This document shows, piece after piece, positions 61,901-64,000 of a stretch of DNA of 64,000 nucleotides. Both the position numbers and the translations under genes were made by a program. How positions within the stretch are numbered: position 1 is the first letter of the stretch; the number at the start of each line of letters is the position of its first letter. Location: assembly GCF_029948125.1 (NCBI RefSeq), contig NZ_JASAMB010000021.1, positions 1-64,000 on the forward strand, read 5' to 3'. A model generated the notes under the pieces. That model ran no database searches. It was not told the origin of the DNA and saw only the letters and a program-made list of their open reading frames with translations. Origin of the DNA: Catellatospora sp. KI3 (lineage in GTDB: Bacteria; Actinomycetota; Actinomycetes; Mycobacteriales; Micromonosporaceae).

Positions 61901-64000
61901 TTCCGGCTCGAACACCGAACCCATCGGGTCCGGTGGGACGTCGTCCGGGGTCAGTCCAGTTCGCCCGCCGCCCTCCTGCGGTGCGACTCCGCGAAGATCG
62001 CCGCGATCTCCGCCTCGCTCGGCAGCGGCCGCGTCCCCTGGGTGATCGCCAGGGCGGCCTGCTCCGCCTCGGTCCGCGGGACCGGCCTGCGCCGGGAGTC
62101 GTTGCGCCAGTTCCTGAGGTGGTCGCGCACCGTCTCCGGGTCGTAGCGCCACTCCTGGGCCCGGTGATCCCAGATCAGCGACTCCCGGAACCCCTCCCCC
62201 TGGACGAACAGGCCCGTCGGCGGCTGGTCCGGGAACTCCTCGACGTCCTTGAGATAGAGCGCCTGGTAGTACAGCATCCGTTCCCTCCAGGGCGGCGGCG
62301 ACCTTGTCGGTGACCGGGAAGTCGGCCGGCGCGAGGTCGTACTCGGCGATCACGTCGTCCGGCGTACGGCCCTGCGCGGCGAGGCGGCGCACGAACGCGT
62401 GCCAGACCTTCGGGTTGTCCGAGATCCACTTGGCCAGGCTCGTGTCCTTGGACTGCTCGCCCATGCCCGGCGGGATCGCGTCGAGCATACCGGTGGCCCG
62501 GTTGACCTCGATCATGCGCAGCAGCGCCCGGACCCGCGGCTCAGGGTCGGCGTCGTCGTCGCGCAGCACCTCGTACTCGGCGTGCGTGGCGTGCCAGACC
62601 CGGTACGACAGGTCGGTCGGCAACTGCACCTCGAACAGGGTGCCGTCCGGCGCCCGGAACGTCGCGTTGGTGCCGTAGAACCGGTTGCCGGGGCGCCAGA
62701 AGTCCTTCGGCGGCCCGTCCACGCCGTATCCCGCCGCGGCCATCCCCTGCATGAAGCGGTCCAGGGCGGGTCTGTAGTCCGCGCCGTCGGGCAGCACCAG
62801 GCAGAACCGGACCGAGTCGTCGACCGTCGCCGCGAACGCCGCCGGACCTTCCAACCGGCCCTCGGTGAGGTACTTGCGCTCCAGCGACTCCAGGCTCTTG
62901 ACCTTGGCAGCGGTGTCGCGCAGCTCCAGGCTGCCCGGGGGCAGGCCGAGGCGGCGCTCCACGTCGCCGGCCACGTCGGTCAGATCGTCGAGGATGACCT
63001 CCGAGCTGCGTACCGCGCGCCGGTGGACCTCGTCGAGCAGGCCGCGTTCGGCATCGCTGAGGCCGGTGTCCGGGCGGGGGCCGAAGGCCCGGCCCATCGG
63101 GTCCGGCGGCGGCGCGTCGTCGGCGGCTAGTCCTCGTCCTCCAGCTGCGGGGGCGCTCCCTTCCACTGGAAGATCCAGCGGATGGTCTCCTCGTCCGGCA
63201 GCGCTTCCCTGCCGTCCGTCAGCCGCAGGGTCAGCTGCTCGGCCTGCTCCCGGCTGATCGGCTCCGAGCGGTCCGCGTACTCCGGGTTGTCCAGCAGCCA
63301 GCGGACCCCCGACGGGTCGTAGATCCACGCCTTGCCGCGGTGGCTCCACCGCATCGCGTCCAGGCCCTCCGTCACCAGGATCCCCCTGGGCGGCGGCTCG
63401 TTCCTGTCCACCGCGTAGTAGGTCACCATCGATGTTCTCCAGTTTCGCGGCGACGTCGGGACTGACCGGAAGCTGCGTCGGGTCGAGCGCGAACTCGGCG
63501 AGCACGTCGGCAAACCCGTCCAGCGACAGGCTCTGGCCATCCAACCACGCCCGCAGCGACTCGAATTCGGTGCGCTGGGCGTCGGTCAGCACCGACGGGT
63601 CAGGAAAGCCCAGGTCGGCCAGGGTGGCCGTGCCGACGCCCAGCGCTGCCAGCTCCGCAGTGGTGAGGTCGCGCAGCATGACGTCGGCGGGCGGCGCCGA
63701 CGTGCCCGCCGGGTCCGGCGGTAGGTCGTCGGTCAGATCGGATACTGGTCCGACCAGTCCGGGCTCTCCGGGATGTCCCCCTTCCACTGGAAGATCCAGA
63801 GGATGGTCTCCTCGTCCGGGAACTCGTCGCCCCGATGACTGATCGTCTGGAAGACGGCTTCGGCCTCCTCCCGGGTGATCCGGTCGTACCGATCCATGTT
63901 CTCCGCCTTGAAGCGGTACGCCGCGATCGACCTCGGGTCGTACGTCCACGCCTGGTTGTCGAAGTCCCAGAGGATCGCGTCCTGGTCCGTCTCCCCCACT
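58898..64000 (-). CDS. giant polymorphic toxin frame, N-terminus beyond the window
   Basis: Open from the window edge to the stop at 58898, at least 1700 codons. Numbering from GTG 63949: a truncated module at 71-174; two related modules at 274-558 and 665-948; Tox-PL papain-like toxin at about 1073-1470 (Cys1272, His1377, Asp1392); and a C-terminal HE-motif module at 1474-1683. The stretches between modules (about 175-273, 559-664 and 949-1072) are Gly/Pro/Arg/Ala-rich and look like shadows, because small genes in another frame occupy that DNA. Any ribosome reading a module in this frame must continue to 58898. Either one very long protein is made, or the frame is a chain of former cassettes that lost their stop codons. 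The secretion domain must lie beyond the right edge. Confidence 0.65.
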   Translation of the reverse strand, partial: SGGDGPGRDPLGLRQPGVDVRPEVDRGVPLQGGEHGSVRPDHPGGGRSRLPDDQSSGRRVPGRGDHPLDLPVEGGHPGEPGLVGPVSDLTDDLPPDPAGTSAPPADVMLRDLTTAELAALGVGTATLADLGFPDPSVLTDAQRTEFESLRAWLDGQSLSLDGFADVLAEFALDPTQLPVSPDVAAKLENIDGDLLRGGQERAAAQGDPGDGGPGRDAVEPPRQGVDLRPVGGPLAAGQPGVRGPLGADQPGAGRAADPAADGRQGSAAGRGDHPLDLPVEGSAPAAGGRGLAADDAPPPDPMGRAFGPRPDTGLSDAERGLLDEVHRRAVRSSEVILDDLTDVAGDVERRLGLPPGSLELRDTAAKVKSLESLERKYLTEGRLEGPAAFAATVDDSVRFCLVLPDGADYRPALDRFMQGMAAAGYGVDGPPKDFWRPGNRFYGTNATFRAPDGTLFEVQLPTDLSYRVWHATHAEYEVLRDDDADPEPRVRALLRMIEVNRATGMLDAIPPGMGEQSKDTSLAKWISDNPKVWHAFVRRLAAQGRTPDDVIAEYDLAPADFPVTDKVAAALEGTDAVLPGALSQGRRGVPGPAADGPVRPGGGVPGVADLGSPGPGVALRPGDGARPPQELAQRLPAQAGPADRGGAGRPGDHPGDAAAAERGGDRGDLRGVAPQEGGGRTGLTPDDVPPDPMGSVFEPEPAALTAVETAMLDEVYETARRRSADVMAELQAAIRAVSAEVGSELRLPDDTEQTRFKGRASLERKYRLEGQAHGPDRFADAINDAVRFSVVMPDGDAYRPALDAMVAQLGARGYVLDGPPKDFWRPGNRFYGTNVTFRAADGLRFEVQFPTAQSHRVWHRTHGEYEVLRDEFAAPLDRLRAILTMIEVNRAERMADAVPAGMGGDAAKDNGLAKFLAEQPGVVDAVHRELAGQGRTLSDLIAEYHLTPQDFPVSPKVAPNLREQDAAVLRALREGSGRLSGPGADGADRPGAGSARVDDVRPSGSGLAVPSGGGRPDHERLALGRPAASGGPDAGGADRPGDLGEPGSAAERGGDRRDLPGVPPQARAGDSAGVDPARPPHQRGPADGDVPPDPAGTARPEPSDPAHPQWSYRAALQTRLASFELRRRQQESDALARRSAEQLDESRRLEAWARHYRSQDRYSSQGALCEQWADYHRAWSVEFGNRSRAAYNGTFTGNEFNFVTTDQWTQLNSDVGELYADPQPVDGRPYQQVGGLRPPLRAHQDDLVAAMPRNPDGSFQQFPDPRVGRWFGLANDSGPGFDPSRGINCLDCMLSLWQTWRGNPRVSAPRTWDRYRGTDAWQVDRGEEWGDQRAAALAGRQWETVFPDMSRQLPPDQMKQWVDWGFATLTHQLVAGGHGSAVFITTRWQGGGGHAWLAVNQNGTILFLDSQTGQISENVPMYRHDGDPARSANVASMNAIFLDAQGTAQPIPALAQTSWGRQANAQLNQAQTAHSQSAEPSEPTPENSAADDDPTDPAGTVPAGTHSHAPGSDAKAIARYARIRAYCDDVERIARITGAPEEVVARARRNIFLETHDVAVGPGPENLYRGHYFCAYDWIADVWTQGYGGVFKSETERRTLLMLLAHEYVESRLFELTDLPYAPSDPDYWLPDLELGGWLADPSPDHFGVHDLAPRQNMADPFGQYRELLGMAVPDVEAPLDLADLERVVHAVLERVRLRS
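58901..59530 (-). other. toxin module e: HE-motif C-terminal domain
   Basis: Residues 1474-1683 of the giant frame. Opens with DDDPTDPAGT, a variant of the PPDPxG junction, and continues AIARYARIRAYCDDVERIARITG. It contains LLAHEYVESRLFEL (H1589, E1590) and a later DHFGVHDL (H1629, H1633), a His/Glu layout reminiscent of the HE...AH toxin tips of actinobacterial polymorphic toxins. Activity unknown; possibly metal-dependent. GC is lower than in the neighbouring modules. Confidence 0.5.
59531..60733 (-). other. toxin module d: Tox-PL papain-fold glutamine deamidase domain
   Basis: Residues 1073-1473. Starts at the junction VPPDPAG (GTG 60733). A helical, charged lead-in (FELRRRQQESDALARRSAEQ) is followed by the Tox-PL core: GINCLDCMLSLWQTWRG with Cys1272, GGHAWLAVNQNG with His1377 and ILFLDSQTG with Asp1392, the papain-like catalytic triad. 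Domains of this family deamidate or cleave target proteins. Confidence 0.75.
60778..61107 (-). CDS. nested small gene i3
   Basis: 109 aa, read in a different frame within the giant toxin frame. ATG 61107 is preceded by GAGGGAACAGG. Family features: LQYYALYVKDLDGYPDQEPTG, YDHRAQGWRY and PLPSEAEIAEIFRESHRRR. About 65 of 108 positions are identical to i2 by eye, much better conserved than the giant frame over the same DNA, which supports this frame as the coding one. Its stop is followed about 42 bp later by the next toxin junction. Candidate immunity or accessory protein; family not named. Confidence 0.7.
   Translation of the reverse strand: MLQYYALYVKDLDGYPDQEPTGLIVRGPGLHESMMYDHRAQGWRYRPEAVGRIMNDWRWDDRRRAVDRTQAELIALAISENRGPLPSEAEIAEIFRESHRRREQGTLPE
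61108..61955 (-). other. toxin module c: RelA/SpoT-like domain, second copy
   Basis: Residues about 665-948. Junction DDVPPDPMGS with ATG 61924. Core segments are FKGRASLERKYRLEG, DAVRFSVVMPDG, KDFWRPGNRFYGTNVTF, LRFEVQFPT and THGEYEVLRD. The order basic-Ser/Lys segment, Asp-Arg strand, KD.....N.Y, E.Q..T and H..YE follows the synthetase domain of RelA/SpoT proteins. About half the residues match module b. Ends with the shared tail DLIAEYHLTPQDFPVSPKVA. Confidence 0.5.
61951..62277 (-). CDS. nested small gene i2
   Basis: 108 aa, paralogue of i3 in the same nested frame. ATG 62277 with GGAGGG five bases upstream; this ribosome-binding site is embedded in codons of the preceding module tail (ALEGTD). 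Key segments YYQALYLKDVEEFPDQPPTG, WDHRAQEWRYDPETV and LPSEAEIAAIFAESHRRR. The stop codon is followed within a few bases by the DDVPPDPMG junction of module c. Confidence 0.7.
   Translation of the reverse strand: MLYYQALYLKDVEEFPDQPPTGLFVQGEGFRESLIWDHRAQEWRYDPETVRDHLRNWRNDSRRRPVPRTEAEQAALAITQGTRPLPSEAEIAAIFAESHRRRAAGELD
62278..63130 (-). other. toxin module b: RelA/SpoT-like domain, first copy
   Basis: Residues 274-558. Junction DDAPPPDPMGR with ATG 63097. Core KVKSLESLERKYLTEG, DDSVRFCLVLPDG, KDFWRPGNRFYGTNATF, LFEVQLPT, THAEYEVLRD, as in module c. Shared tail DDVIAEYDLAPADFPVTDKVA leads straight into the ribosome-binding site of i2. If active it would be a (p)ppGpp- or (p)ppApp-type or tRNA-pyrophosphorylating toxin; this is inference from motif order only. 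Confidence 0.5.
63127..63429 (-). CDS. nested small gene i1
   Basis: 100 aa. ATG 63429 with GGAG eight bases upstream, inside the tail codons of module a. Sequence features: VTYYAVDRNEPPPRGILV, MRWSHRGKAWIYDP, EPISREQAEQLTLRL and LPDEETIRWIFQWKG. Closest to i0, more distant from i2/i3, but with the same layout W-x-H-x-x-x-x-W-x-Y-x-P then LPxExxIxxIF. Function unknown. Confidence 0.7.
   Translation of the reverse strand: MVTYYAVDRNEPPPRGILVTEGLDAMRWSHRGKAWIYDPSGVRWLLDNPEYADRSEPISREQAEQLTLRLTDGREALPDEETIRWIFQWKGAPPQLEDED
63430..63739 (-). other. toxin module a: truncated module
   Basis: Residues 71-174. Begins DDLPPDPAGT at the junction and ends with the shared tail FADVLAEFALDPTQLPVSPDVA. 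Only about 100 residues, Ala/Leu-rich helices (TTAELAALGVGTATLADLGF), so the catalytic core present in b and c is missing. Looks like a cassette reduced to junction plus tail. Confidence 0.55.
63733..64000 (-). CDS. nested small gene i0, 5' end beyond the window
   Basis: At least 88 codons, open to the edge. Contains AILWDFDNQAWTYDPRSIAAY, RITREEAEAVFQTI and PDEETILWIFQWKGD, clearly homologous to i1. By comparison with i2/i3 the usual N-terminal Y-Y segment is missing, so the gene probably starts beyond position 64000. Its stop (63733-63735) falls just after the start of module a. Confidence 0.65.
   Translation of the reverse strand, partial: VGETDQDAILWDFDNQAWTYDPRSIAAYRFKAENMDRYDRITREEAEAVFQTISHRGDEFPDEETILWIFQWKGDIPESPDWSDQYPI

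Overview
The window is high-GC actinobacterial chromosome, most likely from a filamentous Micromonosporaceae-type actinomycete. The evidence is very GC-rich coding DNA with many GTG starts, the bifunctional HisA/TrpF enzyme PriA with no trpF, an F420-type luciferase-like oxidoreductase, an ANTAR response regulator, a DUF2567 membrane protein, a MocR/YczE divergent pair and iron boxes of the IdeR/DmdR type. The assignment rests on gene content and composition only.

Layout. 0-7 kb: a lipoprotein, a PdtaR-like ANTAR regulator, tRNA-Leu(CAA) followed directly by an HTH/LAGLIDADG-type gene, an Rrf2 regulator, acyl-CoA thioesterase tesB, pyruvate kinase and an LLM oxidoreductase. 7-22 kb: nitrogen and tryptophan metabolism read mostly leftward: gltB-gltD, an MscS-like channel, an FAD monooxygenase, lgt, trpC-trpB-trpA and hisI. 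22-32 kb: a very acidic low-complexity protein, an ABC-2 exporter with a TetR regulator, an iron-box-controlled divergent pair (DUF2470-like protein and a cysteine-poor ribosomal protein S4 paralogue), and a heterodimeric ABC exporter. 32-46 kb: a DinB/TIGR03085-like protein, a long-chain acyl-CoA ligase, the yczR/yczE pair, a PAP2 phosphatase, two RND pumps with a tiny adaptor between them, and a YccA/BI-1 protein. 46-54 kb: the histidine operon hisD-hisC-hisB-hisH-(membrane protein)-priA, separated from hisF by a LysR/DMT exporter pair. 54-56 kb: a LON-substrate-binding-domain protein and a DUF2567 protein. 55.6-64 kb: a polymorphic toxin/immunity region that runs off the right edge.

The most unusual part is 58.2-64.0 kb (minus strand). 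One reading frame stays open for more than 5 kb. It carries a truncated module, two related modules that resemble RelA/SpoT-type synthetases, a Tox-PL papain-like (glutamine deamidase) toxin and a C-terminal HE-motif module. Four paralogous small genes, each of the three complete ones with its own ribosome-binding site, lie entirely inside it, all in the same second frame. The intact modules begin at a PPDPxG junction whose DNA is also conserved. This looks like a tandem array of toxin cassettes, but it lacks the stop codons that separate cassettes elsewhere.

A second theme is nine copies of four families of 60-75 bp hairpin repeats, all at 3' ends of genes, several with compensatory base changes between copies. 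One inverted pair encloses an open frame of 129 sense codons with no recognisable start codon.
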